Of a DNA stretch of 64,000 bases, positions 44,270 to 57,230 are shown piece after piece. Under the pieces are notes generated by a model, which was not told the origin of the DNA, ran no database searches, and saw only the letters and a program-made list of their open reading frames with translations. The DNA is from Protula sp. h YS-2021. Its lineage: Eukaryota > Annelida > Polychaeta > Sabellida > Serpulidae. Both the position numbers and the translations under genes were made by a program. Within the stretch, counting starts at the first letter, position 1. Each line of letters starts with the position of its first letter. Location: the NCBI GenBank assembly GCA_949752745.1, contig OX457031.1, positions 434,001 to 498,000 of the forward strand, in the 5' to 3' direction.

Positions 44270-44660
44270 TTTCCTATGTGGCAGCGAAGTAGAAAATACT
44301 TCTTGTATGCCAGTTGAGAAAACATATCTTTATTGGTACAGAATATCTCTTAAATGGCAGAGAAGTAGAAAATATCTCTTAAATGGCAGCGGAGTAGAGG
44401 ATATCTCTTAAATGGCAGCGAAGTAGAAAATATCTCTTACATGGAAAAGAAGTAGAAAATATCTCTTAAATGGCAGCGAAGTAGAAAATATCTCTTAAAT
44501 GGCAGCGGAGTAGAGGATATGTTTTAACTGGTAGCAGAGTAGAGAATATCTCCTAAAAGGCAGCGAAGTAGAAAATATATCTTGGTAGTGGAACAAAAAT
44601 ATTTCCTAGATGGCAGTGCAGCATGAAATATATACTAAATGGTAGCGGAGTAGAATTATT
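44270..44660. repeat. 29-30 bp minisatellite, 'agaaaatatctcttaaatgg' type
   Basis: About 12 units, most regular at 44345-44520, with 'gcagcgaagt' or 'gcagcggagt' finishing each unit. The edges are degenerate. Confidence 0.8.
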
Positions 44661-45759
44661 TCCAAAATGGTCGACTAACAGAAAAAACTGATTTTCTGTA
44701 TTTAGACTTGCAGAGAAATTTCGTCCAATGTGGAATAAACAGACACTGACAAACACATGTCAAACTAAGGATTCATGCAACGAAAAAGTCCACACATTTA
44801 AGAGACTCTAAATAGCACTGAAGCAAAGTGCCACTGCACGCATAGCAAGTAGTTGCTCTTTATTTTCCCCTCAGATGCGCTTGTCAAGTTTCTATTTAGG
44901 ATCTGAGCTACTGAATCGGTAGATTGGATTCTATGCTACAAAATCCTTACAGAGCTTGCACACTTTATGCTTACTTCAAATGTTAAACCATCACTCACTG
45001 TTCCAATCAAAAAATAGAAGATGACATTTTGTGATGGACTAGCTCGCAGTAACAAAAAGTATCCTTCACGGATAACGTGAAAAGTAATTGATCACGTCTT
45101 TTGATTGCTAGCTGGATTCCTTAACGGACGCCTCTAAAGACTGCGTTAAAGACGTTGTTTATCAAACATTTGCTACTCAGTGAAGCCCAACTAGCAAAGT
45201 ATCGCCTATAGAAATGTCATAGCCTTTTGCATGATGTGACTTATATCGCTTAAATTTACGAGTTGAACTTGCGTTGCCAGCCTTTTAGGAGGGGAGGGGG
45301 AGGTCGCATCAGCAGTTTCATATTTCGATCACTTCGCTAACTTCAGATATTGAAAATAAATTTAAAATACTTTAAATAACAAATCACTTCAATATTTTTA
45401 ATAATTTCAAACCACTATGATCGACCACTATAAACGTAACATCTGCGAACGATGTTACTCATTAAAACCATGCATGCAATCGCCAATCGTTGTTCACGCA
45501 AACCATGCCCCTGTGTGCTGCTTGCCCACAGAAATCAAACATCTATTCTCGATTTCCTCACATCTGCCAAACGACTATTTTTCATATACAATGCATCTGC
45601 TCACATTTTATCTGTTTGATCATGGACACCTTTATCTACTCGGCAAATACCTACTCATAAAAAACCACATTAACTGAGCGACTATTAAAATAAACAAATC
45701 ATTTCTTGAAGGAAACTTTCCTTTGTCCAGTTACTAAAACGCCAATCCACTCAGACTGT

Positions 45760-46200
45760 AGTTGTTGGTGGATACTACTCATTTATTCGGCGAGCACTTG
45801 CTGATGGACACTATCCATTCATCCAAAATTTGATGAATAAACCTGACTAATTACTAAGCACGCTGAAGTAAACTATTACTCCGCAGCGAGTAATTGCTGA
45901 CTGAAACTACCCATTTATTCACAAAGCACTTACAGACTTAAAATACCTATTTATTCAGCGAGAAACGATCACGGAAACTACCAATGTGTTCAGCAAGAAA
46001 CTGCTGATGGAAAACTTGCAGGTAAAAACAATCAATTTATTCAGAGAACATTTGCCAATGAAAATCACTCATTCAGAAAGCGAGCACCGTTGATGAAAAT
46101 TACCGACTTAGCTATCGAGCACTTGCTTAAAGAAACTACGTAGTTATTCAGTAAACAATTAATGACAGAAACTAGCTACTAACTTACGGAAACAATATAT
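45760..46200. repeat. Degenerate 40-50 bp minisatellite
   Basis: 'gaaactacccatttattca' variants with 'gcgagcacttgctgatgg' recur about 9 times. Confidence 0.55.
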
Positions 46201-48590
46201 ATGCACCGTGAGTTTTTGTTTTAAGAAAAAGTACTCATCCAAGTAAAGAATTGCTTATCAGAACCTCATATTTACTGACCCAAACCATGTATATAAAAGA
46301 AACACGATACAATCACAGCTGAAATACGTCACGCATACGTAATCTGTAACACATAATCAATGTCCACCTGCCTTCCTGTAACAAGTAATCAATTGGTGCA
46401 TGTCGATGTTTTCTACAACAATGATCAATGTTATCCATAACAATTTGTCATTCGATATTTATAACCTGTAAATACACAATGATATGAATCTTACCACGCT
46501 TAAAATTGCATTTTAGCGACCTGCATCAATTTACTAACGAGTATAGACTGGCTCTCAATATTTTTTAATTTTAATTCTTCAATGTAATCTAAGCCACTTT
46601 ACGTCCTAGCAAAATTTAATATTTAACTTCAATTTTATGAAAACAATACTTTAGACAAAGAAAAAAACACATCTACAGCACATTTGTAAAATAGACCTTC
46701 GAAAAATAAACATAAAGTTAAAAAATACTACAAGTCGAGTTTTTTTAAAGTTCGATTTTCATTCCTTTCTTGTAGAGTCCCTGCCCGCTTTGTGAATGGC
46801 GTGGGTTTTGATGGGCTCTTAACTAGTGCTTAAGCTCAGTAAGTAAGAGGACAAATTATAATTATTTAATATATTGTATAATTAATATTCTGCTTTCGTT
46901 TTGAAAAGGCGTGCATCCAACCGGTGAAATATGTCAGCACTTCATAGCTTGGCATAAATTTCTTTAAAATACTAAATTCCAAGTTTTTTATCTTTTTACT
47001 TAAATTAATATTGAGCGTTTGGTTAGCCTAGATCAACGTCAATACTGAATTAAAATGACTACATAAAATGTTCATTTATTTGTTGCATTGGTAATTTATG
47101 TGCACGTGTTTGCTTACATTGAATTCAGTCCGAACGGGTAAGTTTAAGGATATATATATGTAACATTTCCAGAGCCGCCGTCTGTAGCTCTTTAATTAAC
47201 AACCGAAAGTAGGTCTTATTTACGAATGTAATTTTGGAACTATCATATTTATCACCATTACGTTTTTTTAACATTATTAGTTAAGTAACTGAAATAATAC
47301 TTACTAATTTCCTTGTTGTCGTTTTGTCATATATCCAAAAGCCACGTCAAGAATTCTAATTCTGTTGATATAGCTTTGACACTTGGCTTTATTAGCGGTG
47401 CCAGCACTGACTTTATCCCTGCGGTGTTGGCGAGAGAACACCAAAGCAGCAGAAACAGGGAAGTAGTGGGAATCTAACTGCAAAATAGCAAACGTTTAGT
47501 CCACCTATATTGAATACCGTTTTATTTTAAAATAAGTACATTAAAATTACAACATTCTAGCTTTTAAAAACAGCTGTAGTTTAGTCTGCCCACACCGAAC
47601 AAAAATTTGCTTTATAAACAATAACGGATAATCCAGCCTGTAATAAAATTCTTACTTCAAAGGTTCATCTCACTGGGAGCAAAAATTTCTTAAAAATTGC
47701 ATGTTTATCAAGCAGCTGAGACATAGTTTAACTTTGTCCTGCCTTGTAAAACATTCAAGTTGGGATACATTAAAGTTTAACCTAACTGTAAGAACTTTCC
47801 GGCTAAGAAACAGTAAATTTTGATCTCATTTAAAACATTTTTACTGAGAAATAATAGAGGATTACCGTACCTGCAACAGTGTTCCAGCTGAGACACAGTA
47901 AAACTGAATTCTAACTCTATTAATGTTCCGATGAAGGAGAAATATTTATCCTCCTATCTCACTGGCAAAGTTTACCTGAAGCACAGTTAAGGTTCACACT
48001 GAGTGCACTACTATTCGTGCAACAAAGGCAACAGTGCACAAACTGACCATCTTACGAAATAACCTTGAATGTTATTCTTCAAAACTTTAAAAAGGACATA
48101 CTATGCAATAAAAACTAATTGATAAGATTTCCATTACAGCTGTTGCGTTTCAGCGGAAGTTTTCGAGTGTTGTTGTTAAGGTGTTGATCTTAACGACAGC
48201 ACTGATGGTAGTGCGGCTACATGTTACACACAAATGTTTTATTAGAACCAGTTACTTATTACACATATTTTGCCTCTTATCACATAATAAATTAGTGGCC
48301 TTATTATGCTTGATAATAAAATAGTGACCTTACTATGCTAATTCGATTAACTGATTAATACAAGAGGGTCAACTGGGTGACCTAATTTATGCTCGCCGGC
48401 TTACCTTGGTGACCTAATTAACGTTCCATGGGTCAGTTCGCTGCCTTTAGTCGTTTTTGATGACCTAATTTGTACAGAAGGGAAAAGTCGAACCTAATAA
48501 GTGTTAATTAGTCCCAGACTGATCAAATGGATGTCTTAATTAGTCATGGATCGATCAATTTGGTGGTTTAATTAGTGTCAGACCAGTCAA
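46200..48590. other. No gene recognised
   Basis: AT-rich single-copy sequence. Between 47640 and 48010 loosely repeated 'agctgagacacagtaaa' phrases suggest a very old tandem repeat. No coding support. Confidence 0.45.
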
Positions 48591-48599
48591 TTGCATTCC

Positions 48600-49245
48600 A
48601 TAATTTAAACCAGACCGGTGAACACGATAATTAGTGCTATACAAGGCAGTTCTAAGTCATAATTAGTGCTATACAAGGCAGTTCTATGTCCTATTTAGTG
48701 CTATGCAAGGAAGTTCTGTGCCCTAATTAGTGCTATATCAGTCAGTTTTATGTCCTAACTAATGTTATACCAGTCAGTTTTGTCCTAATTAGGGCTATAC
48801 AAGTCAGTTCTAGTCCTAATTAGTGCTATACCAGGCAGTTCGATGTCCTAATTAGTACTATACCAGTCAGTTCTATGCCCTAATTAGTGCTATACAAGGC
48901 AGTTCCCTGCCCTAATCAGTGGTATACAAGGCAGTTCTATGTTCTAATTAGTGCTATACAAGGCAGTTCTAGCCCTAATTAGTGCTATACAAGGCAGTTC
49001 TGTGTCCTAGTTAGTGCTATACAAGGCAGTTCTATGTCCTAATTAGTGCTATACAAGGCAGTTCCCTGCCCTAATCAGTGGTATACAAGGCAGTTCTATG
49101 TTCTAATTAGTGCTATACAAGGCAGTTCTAGCCCTAATTAGTGCTATACAAGGCAGTTCTGTGTCCTAGTTAGTGCTATACAAGGCAGTTCTGTGTCCTA
49201 ATTAGTACGATGCCAGTCAGTTTAAGACAATGAGTCATTGTCTTA
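48600..49245. repeat. 31-32 bp minisatellite, 'taattagtgctatacaagg' type
   Basis: About 20 units of 'cctaattagtgctatacaag' plus 'gcagttctatgt'. A block of about 155 bp containing five units is duplicated almost exactly (about 48885-49040 and 49040-49195), giving a higher-order period. Confidence 0.85.
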
Positions 49246-49484
49246 ATTATCGCGCAGCAGGTCAATTCGACAGCCTGACTAGTTCTATGCCAGTTCGATC
49301 ACAAAATTAGTAAGACATATGCCGGGGATAACACAAGCTGACGTCAGGCTAAAAGGTGAAGAAAACTACAATTTTTTGACGAGACAAAAAACGAAATACC
49401 CATCAAGTGCATACTTCCCTTATGTATGATTTTATATCGATCGCAAAATAACGCAGTGATTAAAAGGCACGGCAAAACTAGAAC

Positions 49485-49615
49485 ATCAGTGAGGCAGGAT
49501 CCCCCGTGTAACACATGTCACTGAATGTTAGTAAATTCAATGACTAGAGCATCAGTGAGGCAGGATCCCCCGTGTAACACATGTCACTGAATGTTAGTAA
49601 ATACAATGAAATTGA
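49485..49615. repeat. Tandem duplication of 66 bp
   Basis: 'agcatcagtgaggcaggatc' through 'ttagtaaatacaatga' occurs twice, adjacent, with two or three differences. Confidence 0.85.
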
Positions 49616-49619
49616 AAAT

Positions 49620-49680
49620 CCTGCATTGTCTAACAATTTTTGGTCGATTTAAAAAATAAGACGACGTTGCACGTCTTATT

Positions 49681-49759
<79 letters not shown>

Positions 49760-49870
49760 CTGCAAAAAAAATCATGACGCTAGAGGGAATAGATTCGGAG
49801 ACAAAATCTATCTCCGTGCAAACAGGTTTATATAAGCAAGTTTGTTCAAGGACAAAGTCCTAGCTTATGA
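49620..49870. repeat. Repeat D unit carrying a (TA)n array
   Basis: It shares 'caatttttggtcgattt', 'gacgttgcac', 'ttcactgca' and 'ctatctccgtgcaaacag' with the units at 50620-51350. The position that holds a short 'atatatat' in those units has expanded here to (TA)36 (49684-49755). Confidence 0.7.
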
Positions 49871-49889
49871 AAAGCAATACGAAAAATTC

Positions 49890-50545
49890 CATTTCGGATC
49901 AGTGCGCATGTTCATTCAGTTTGCGTTCATGCTCGGTTCGCATTTCGAGCCAGAGCGCATGTTTATTTAACTTGCGTTGATGCGTGGTTCGCATTTAAGA
50001 CCATGCGCATGTTGATTTAACTTGTGTTGATTCGCAGTTCAAAGTTCGGATCAGTGCACATGTTTACATATCTTGCGTCGATGTGCGGTTCGCATTTCGA
50101 ACCAGTGCGCATGTTTACTTAAATTGCGTTGATGCGCGGTTCGCATTTCGGACCAGTGCGCATGTTTATTTAGCTTGCGTTAACTCGCGGTTGGCATTTC
50201 GGACCACAGCGCATGTTAAGTTTCGTCGATGCACGGTTCGCATTTCGGACAAGTCCGTATTTTTGCTTAACGTGCGTTGGTGCGCGGTGTGCATTTCGGA
50301 CCAGTACGTATATTTATTTAACTTGCGTCGAAGTGAAGTTTGCATTTCGAACCAGAACGCATGTTTATTTAACTTCCTTTAATGAGCGGTTCGCATTTTA
50401 GACTAGTGCGCATGTTTGTTTAATTTGTGCCGATGCGCGATTCGCACTTCGGACCAGGGCGCATGTAGATGGAACTTCCGTCGATACGTTGTTCTTATTT
50501 TACACCAATGAGTATGTTTATTTAACTTATAGGAGGAGATGCATT
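49890..50545. repeat. 50-52 bp minisatellite, 'cggttcgcatttcggaccag' type
   Basis: About 12 units, each 'gcgcatgtttatttaacttg' + 'cgttgatgcgcggttcgcat' + 'ttcggaccagt'. It is inserted between units of repeat D. Confidence 0.85.
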
Positions 50546-50619
50546 TTGAAACAAAAGTTTACTAAATAAACAACTAATTAATGGGCGCCGTCTGCAAACC
50601 GATACGCATACCCTAGCTA

Positions 50620-51350
50620 ACGTGTAACGCAAGCTGAGCTAAAACATATAGTTTTGCGAAGTCGTATTTTAAAAAAATTTTTAGCTGATTTCAAAAATAA
50701 TAATCTACAATATATATATCTTCACTGCATAAAACTTCAGAACGCTAGATAGAATGTTTTCGGAGAACTCTTCTGGAACAAACTCTAACTCCGTTCAAAC
50801 AAGTGTATATAAAAATATACATTTTTTACAAATCGCATTTTTGACAATTTTTGGCCAATTTCAAAAATAATGCGACGATGCACATTCACAATATATATTT
50901 ATTTCCACTGCATCAAATTTCAGAACGCTGTATAGAACAGTTTTGAAGAACGTGTCTGGACAAGACCTATCTCCTTGCTAACAAATTTCCTGAAAAACAG
51001 CCATTTTTGACAAACTATATTTTTTGAGAATTTTTGGCCGATTTCAAAAATAATACGACATTGCACATCTACATTATACATATTTTCACTGCATAAATCT
51101 CAGAACGCTGGATTAAACAGTTTTGGAGAATTCGTCTGGACAAATTCCCAGAAAAACAGCCATTTTGGACAAGTCATATTGTTGAGAATTTTTAGCCGAT
51201 TTCAAAAATACGTCATTGCACACCTTCAATATATGTTCTAACCGTATGCAAAAGGAAAAAGCTATACGATAAATACTTTCGGAGATATAGCCCGGACACG
51301 AGAGCGAACGAAAGCGGACAGACAGACGGACAAGCTGAAACCTATATCCC
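50620..51350. repeat. Repeat D, about 190 bp tandem, 3.5 units
   Basis: Units contain 'tttttggccgatttcaaaaa', 'cgacgatgcacat', 'ttcactgcat', 'cagaacgct', 'ttggagaa' and 'caaacaagt'. The block ends in 'ggacagacagacggacaag' and 'aacctatatcccgt', the same body-then-GACA-tract order seen in the hairpin-ended family. Confidence 0.75.
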
Positions 51351-51359
51351 GTATAATTA

Positions 51360-52425
51360 CCGTAACGCTTCAACTTCGTGCGGAATTCATTTCTGCTTTT
51401 CACTTCGCGGTAACGGGTGTTACCACAAATCTGCAGTAGATAAAAAGAATATTAATAATTAATCAATATACTATCGCACCCCCCCCCCCCCGCCCCTCGT
51501 TCCTCACATACACCCTAACAACAACAATGCAACAGCTTGGACTGCGGTTACTTAAAAACAACTTGTTTGTAAAAATAACCCTTTCCCGTATTTTTCGTTT
51601 TTCGGGGGGGGGGGGGGCGGGGGCTATTTTTAGTTCAAGACGCATCTGCTGGTGACATTTTATTTTCAATTTAAATCCAATGACCAGAAAAAATGTCATG
51701 TCACTGCTTTCTTGAACATCAACGCCATCAGGAAGTAGGTTAATTTTCCAGTGTCCCTGCCCCTACCCTCTACCCCCTCCCTCCCCCCCCCCCACCCGCT
51801 CCCCCCACCCACCATCCCCCCATCATCTTTCAACTGTCACACAATTTCAGAAAACAGGTCAGCTCTATCGTTCAGAATTAGCCTTCTCCTTGGAGCTCAA
51901 TAAAACATGCACAGCCCTTCATTACGAGGCATTCATGTCCTTTCGGGAAAATAAATGTTGATCATAGCAAAAGAAAAAAAATGATTTCAGATTATAAAAA
52001 TAATTCTCATATCTGACCTAGATTTTTATAAAGCCACATCTTCCCAACTTGTTAAGAGGTTGCAAGAGATGCGCGAAATTTCATAAATCGATAATTGCAA
52101 ACTAGACCTTCTTCACAAACTATAACATTATATTTTAATTTTCCGGTTCTCAAAATTTTCATTTATTAATATAATTTCCTTAAATAATGGTGACAAAAGC
52201 ACTAAATTAAAGAACAGCTTCTGAATTTCATGAATTGTACTGATGCTACAAGCATCACAGTGGGAATCATTATTTAGGGCAAACGCCCACTTCCGGGCGT
52301 AAATTCCGAAAAAAACTCCCATATTAGATGAAAACAAATTAGAAGCTTGATAAGGAAACGTAACGCCTGAAGTGTGCTTGATAAGGTGTCATCCTACTCA
52401 CTCAGTTTTCTTGAGGTGATAATAT
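51360..52425. other. No gene recognised; several G/C homopolymers
   Basis: Runs of C at 51478-51491, G at 51605-51617 and a C-rich segment at 51766-51820. Nothing coding. Confidence 0.5.
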
Positions 52426-52429
52426 TACA

Positions 52430-52640
52430 GTGGCGGATACAGGTTTTGGCTAACATGGCGGGGGGAAGGGGGGGGTTGGGGTGGGGAAGGGGGTCAACTT
52501 AAAGAATCACCCGAAGTAGCGAGTTTGCCAGTCAAAATTTTTGTGCAAACACGAAATTTAAGAGTAGCTTTTTCTCAAATTTGGGGATGGAAATGGGTTG
52601 TATCCCCCTCCGCTCCCCCCCCCCCCCCTTCGAATGGAGC
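52430..52640. mobile_element. Possible hAT-like terminus 'cagtggcggatacagg'
   Basis: 'cagtggcggatacagg' at about 52431 closely resembles a common metazoan hAT/MITE end. A G-rich tract and then a C-rich tract follow about 170 bp later. No matching inverted end was found, so this may be a solo or truncated end. Confidence 0.3.
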
Positions 52641-53099
52641 ACGACAATGATATTCGAAGAAGACCGCTTGTATAAAATTGTCCTTCATTTGGTCACAGCT
52701 GGTCTGTAGCTACAACCACACGTCATCAAATAACCTTGGGGGCTTTTATAGGACACGAAAAAACACAATACCAAAACTAGAGCGATAACTACAACAGTTT
52801 CTAAAGGAACATTATTTTTTTCGACCAAAAATTTTAAAAAGGCATCTTTATTCAAGTGATGGGAGTTTTTTTCAATTATCGAAGAGTTCTTGTGCAAAAA
52901 AGTGACGTCGTTTCGGTGAATTACAGTCGTTTCGTCTGAAGTAAAATAAGTGTAAATTTAATATGCTGGAGACAAAAAATAAACAAAAAATCACACTGGA
53001 AACCACAGCGGCAGGGTAAACGCTTTTCCTTCTTTTTTCTAGATTTTCCGAGTTTTTATTAAAAATTTAATCAAAGTGTTTAGTACAAGTTGAAGTGTC

Positions 53100-53200
53100 A
53101 GTTTAAGTGTCTAGCGGCAGCACGTGTCTGGTGTCAGTAAGTGTCAGGTGGCAGCAGGCGTCAAAGTGTCTAGCGGTAGCAAGAATGTGACGTCACTGGC
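53100..53200. repeat. Degenerate 'aagtgtctagcggcagcac' repeat
   Basis: Four or five variants of 'gtgtctagcggcagca' or 'gtgtcaggtggcagca' at about 20-30 bp spacing. Confidence 0.55.
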
Positions 53201-53239
53201 GGAAGCAGCATTAGCAATATTCTACGGATAAATGGAACA

Positions 53240-53670
53240 GTGAAGTGAGTAATGTCTGCGGGACTGACTAGCTAATGTCTGCGGGACTGACTAGCTAATG
53301 TCTGCGGGACTGACAAGCTAATGTCTGCGGGACTGACTAGCTAATGTCTAACATGACTAACGAATGTCTAGGAGACGGACTAACGAATGCCCAGCAGACT
53401 GACTAACGAATGACTAGCAGAGCGACTAAAGAAAATATCTAGCAGAATAACTAAAGAATGTCTACCATAATGACTGGCGAATGTTTAGCAGAATGACTAA
53501 CGAACGTTTAGCAGAATGACTAACGAACGTTTAGCAGAATGACTAACGAACGTTTAGCTGAATGACTAACGAACGTTTAGCAGAATGACTAACGAACGTT
53601 TAGCTGAATGACTAAAGAATGTCTAGCAGAATGACTAACGAACGTTTAGCAGAATGACTAGCGAATGTAA
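53240..53670. repeat. 23 bp minisatellite with two subfamilies
   Basis: The first subfamily is 'taatgtctgcgggactgact' (about 4 units). The second is 'cgaacgtttagcagaatgac' (about 14 units), with a gradient of intermediates. Adjacent units are identical, which fits recent local expansion. Confidence 0.85.
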
Positions 53671-54964
53671 CGCCGACCCACCAGCTAACAAAAAGTCATC
53701 AATCAGCCTGTTAGACATCACGTCAACTGTTGGACAACATGGGATAAAGAAAGCAACACCATCCCACCCCCCTTTCACCCCCCTCCCTCCTCCCCTCCCC
53801 CTCCCCCCTCGTATGGACCTGCATCTTGTCATCTTGCTTCGTGTTGTCATGTCGAGTATCAGTGTTACTTCTGACATTTCGCATCAGCTCTTTTTTTTTA
53901 TTGAATTTCGGCAGTAAATCAAAACACCACTCCCTGACAGTGGCCAAATTGTTTGCAGGGATAATATCACACTCAAAATTCTATTACGGCAAGGTCTGCC
54001 TTATGAGGAATCGCATTTGTTTATTTCTCCGTTCTCTGTCTAAAGATTCATAATCACAGGGCCGAGAAGCGAGAAGTCTTGTTTTTCATCCCAATTTATA
54101 AGACACGGTTTAATGTTTTTATAAAAGGTGTAAATGACATAACAGTGTATCAGTTTACAAGATGCTATTGTGACGATTATGTTTTGTTGCATACAAAGCC
54201 CAGTGCCAAAGGCACGAGCGCAAAATTCTTCGGCAATTTCTCCCACAAAACGTTATTCTCAGCACCTATTCTATCTTTTTAACACCCGGAAAGTCGATTT
54301 CAGCAATCAGTCCGGTGAATGAGAAATGAGTTTTTTTTTTTTTTGTTTTGTTTTTTTTTTTTTTTTTATTCTGGTCTAAAGAAGTTACATATGAAGAATA
54401 AACCTTTGCCTAATCTACTAAATTAGAACTCAACAACAGAGGTCAGGATCAGCGTGCAAAATGCCGAAAAAAATGAATTCTTCGCTCTCGGTCAAAGTTC
54501 ATCACAGAAAACCGACTAGAAAAAAACAAAACAAAAAAAAATGCTGAGACAATAGTAGGCGTGAGCGCAAACTTCTACATTTCTTCACCTATATTTTTTT
54601 CCGAGGGGGGGGGGGGGGGAAGGAAGGGGGGCATCTTCTTTAAGTTTCAGACAGACGCGCCGCGATCATATTGTTGCCATCCAGACATACATTCCAGGCG
54701 ATCCCGAACCTGGGCTCTTTTTTTGTTCAGGTGGTTTATTGGGTTGTTTTCGCTAAATTCTCCTGTTAAAATATTAACTATAGAACGAGTGAAGTTTTAC
54801 AGTGTGGGATACGAAAGTCATGTCAGCCTTGCCGACACAATGGCACAAATCGTTACAGTTAAGGCGCCGTTTTTCTCGTGAATTCTATGGAGTCTCTTCT
54901 ACAGCACGGCAAGCCTACAATTGCCTCAGACGGAAATGTCAGATTTAGTGTCACATAGCTTCAA

Positions 54965-55675
54965 TGCCATAGACACTCAGACGGCTGGGTCACCGAATGA
55001 CCAGATGGCTGGGTCACCGGATGACCAGAGGACTGGGTCATCGGATGACAAGAGGGCTGGGTCACCGGATGACCATAGGTCTGGGTCACCGGATGACCAT
55101 GGGACTGGGTCACAGGATGACCAGAGGGCCTGGTCACAATATGACCAGAGGACTGGGTCACCGGATGAACAGAGGGCCTGGTCACAATATGACAAGAGCA
55201 CTGGGTCACAGGATGACCAGAGGGCTGGGTCACAGGATGACCAGAGGGCTAGGTCACCGGATGATAAGAGGACTTGGTCACCGAATGACCATGGAGCTGG
55301 GTCACAGGATGACCACAGGGCTAGGCCATCGGATGACCCATAGGTCTGGACCACCGGATGACCAGAGGGCTGGGTCACCGGATGACCAGAGGGCTCGGTC
55401 ACTGGATGACCAGAGGGCTGGGTCACCGGATGACCATGGGACTGGGTCACCGGATGACCATGGGACTGGGTTACCGGATGACCATGGGACTGGGTTACCG
55501 GATGACCAGAGGCTGGGTCACCAGATGACCATGGGGCTGGGTCACCGGATCATCAGACTGCTGGGTCACCGGATGACCAGAGGGCTCGGTCACCAGATGA
55601 CCATGGGGCTGGGTCACCGGATCATCAGACTGCTGGGTCACCGGATGACCAGAGGGCTCGGTCACCGGATGAGAT
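54965..55675. repeat. 24 bp minisatellite, 'gatgaccagagggctgggtc'
   Basis: About 29 units. Because 24 is a multiple of 3, several frames stay open on both strands. One plus frame (54921-55343) gives an 8-residue repeat, PDDQRAGS-like, after a non-repetitive MPQTEMSDLVSHSFNAIDTQ lead. Openness in competing frames makes coding doubtful. Higher-order duplication is present at 55540-55660. Confidence 0.85.
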
Positions 55676-55689
55676 ATTTACTAGTTATG

Positions 55690-56589
55690 ACGCGTGACGT
55701 TGTCTGAAGGCACGTGACTTCAAGTGACCACGTGACCTCAACAGCTGCAAAATGATGTCAAAAGGATGCGAATGTGACTTCACGAGATGTCACGTGACTT
55801 CACGTGAAATCTTACAGCAAATTACGAGACATTTGGCAAATATTACCGTACACCACCATCAGGTGACCTCTTTCTACTCGATGCGATAACGCTCTCCTGC
55901 ACTAGGTGACCTCTTTCTCGACCCGACAACGCTCTCCCGTATGCCTTTTACGTCCTTTTATTTTTTCCGAAATTTGTTCTATTTCAAGATCCTGAAAATA
56001 CCGACTTTCCCCGGATTTTTCATTTTTTTCCTGACTTTTTCCCGACTGAAATTTTAACTGACTTTTTCCTGACCATAGTAACCTTGATAGTGAAAATTAG
56101 GGCCAATTATTATCTTTACTCTTTTGCTTTTAAACATCTCGTCACAACAACAAAAATAAAACTCGTTCTTTTTCTGTACTTTTTTGTTTGTTTTATCATT
56201 GTACAAAAATGCCATTGAAAGAAAATATTTGCTAAATCCCAACAACGCTTGACTCATCCAAGACCAATCAGAGACGCGGAAAATCACGTGTATTCCACGT
56301 GACCGGGGATTGTAAACAAACAACACCACGTGTGTAAGTCGACTGCCTATACAATAGCGGCTCATCAACTATAACTTATAAAAATTATTAGTTATATTAT
56401 AAAATATATATATATATAAATTATTCGAAAGATACAATGATCTGTCAACTTGTACAAAACAATGTACTGCGTAGAACTTAAAATACTTATTCAACTCTAA
56501 AAGAAAACTTACATCTCAACTAAACGCTACTCGCAGACACGCAAGTCGTCGTTAAAAGGAACTTTTAATTGCGCCCGTTATTAGTTGCT

Positions 56590-56590
<1 letters not shown>
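55690..56590. other. No gene recognised
   Basis: Several CACGTG/TCACGTGA words at 55705-55810 and 56283-56335. A duplicated 'aggtgacctctttct' lies at 55860-55915. Confidence 0.45.

Positions 56591-56591
<1 letters not shown>

Positions 56592-56654
<63 letters not shown>
56592..56654. repeat. (TA)n microsatellite
   Basis: About 31 TA units. Confidence 0.95.
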
Positions 56655-56656
<2 letters not shown>

Positions 56657-57019
56657 TCCTATGACTGCCAATAAATAAAATATTTCTAAAAGCGTTTAAT
56701 TGAAGCAACACTTAGAGAGCAGCAGCTTAAAAATCAGCCCACACATCTGCACAAAAATAAAAATAGTTTTCGGCATAAAAGAAACTGGCACATTTCTGCA
56801 CAAAATCTGAACACAACTACGAATTTAACAATTCTTTTCTCAATGAACTTTGAACTTCCGGTACAAATATCAACAGATCTGGAGCCTTAACCAAATAAAT
56901 AAATGCGTTTCCAATTACGATTGTTAATTTTTAAGAGTGATTTATTCACTTCAATTTTCTACTCCCCCTGCGAAAAAAATGTGCTTTTGAATGAAAGGGA
57001 TACTCGCACAACACAAAAG

Positions 57020-57230
57020 CCGAGCGCAGGACACCGGGCGATAATGTAGCAAATGTTCGATAATCGATTCTACAGGGCGATAATACATGCCACACGGCGA
57101 TAATTTAGTAGAATCGCATGATATCATAGGTTTGTAGAGTGGTCACACAGGGTAACGAGCGATATTATGGGCTACATGGGCGATAATATAATCCTAGGGC
57201 GATAATACAGGAAAAAGACTAATAAGAGAG
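57020..57230. repeat. Degenerate 'gggcgataat' minisatellite
   Basis: 'gggcgataat' or a close variant occurs about seven times at 20-40 bp spacing. Confidence 0.6.

Noticed and set aside
48600..49245. CRISPR-like regular 32 bp repeats
   Set aside because: Units are contiguous variants without unique spacers, there are no cas genes, and the genome is plainly eukaryotic. It is a minisatellite.
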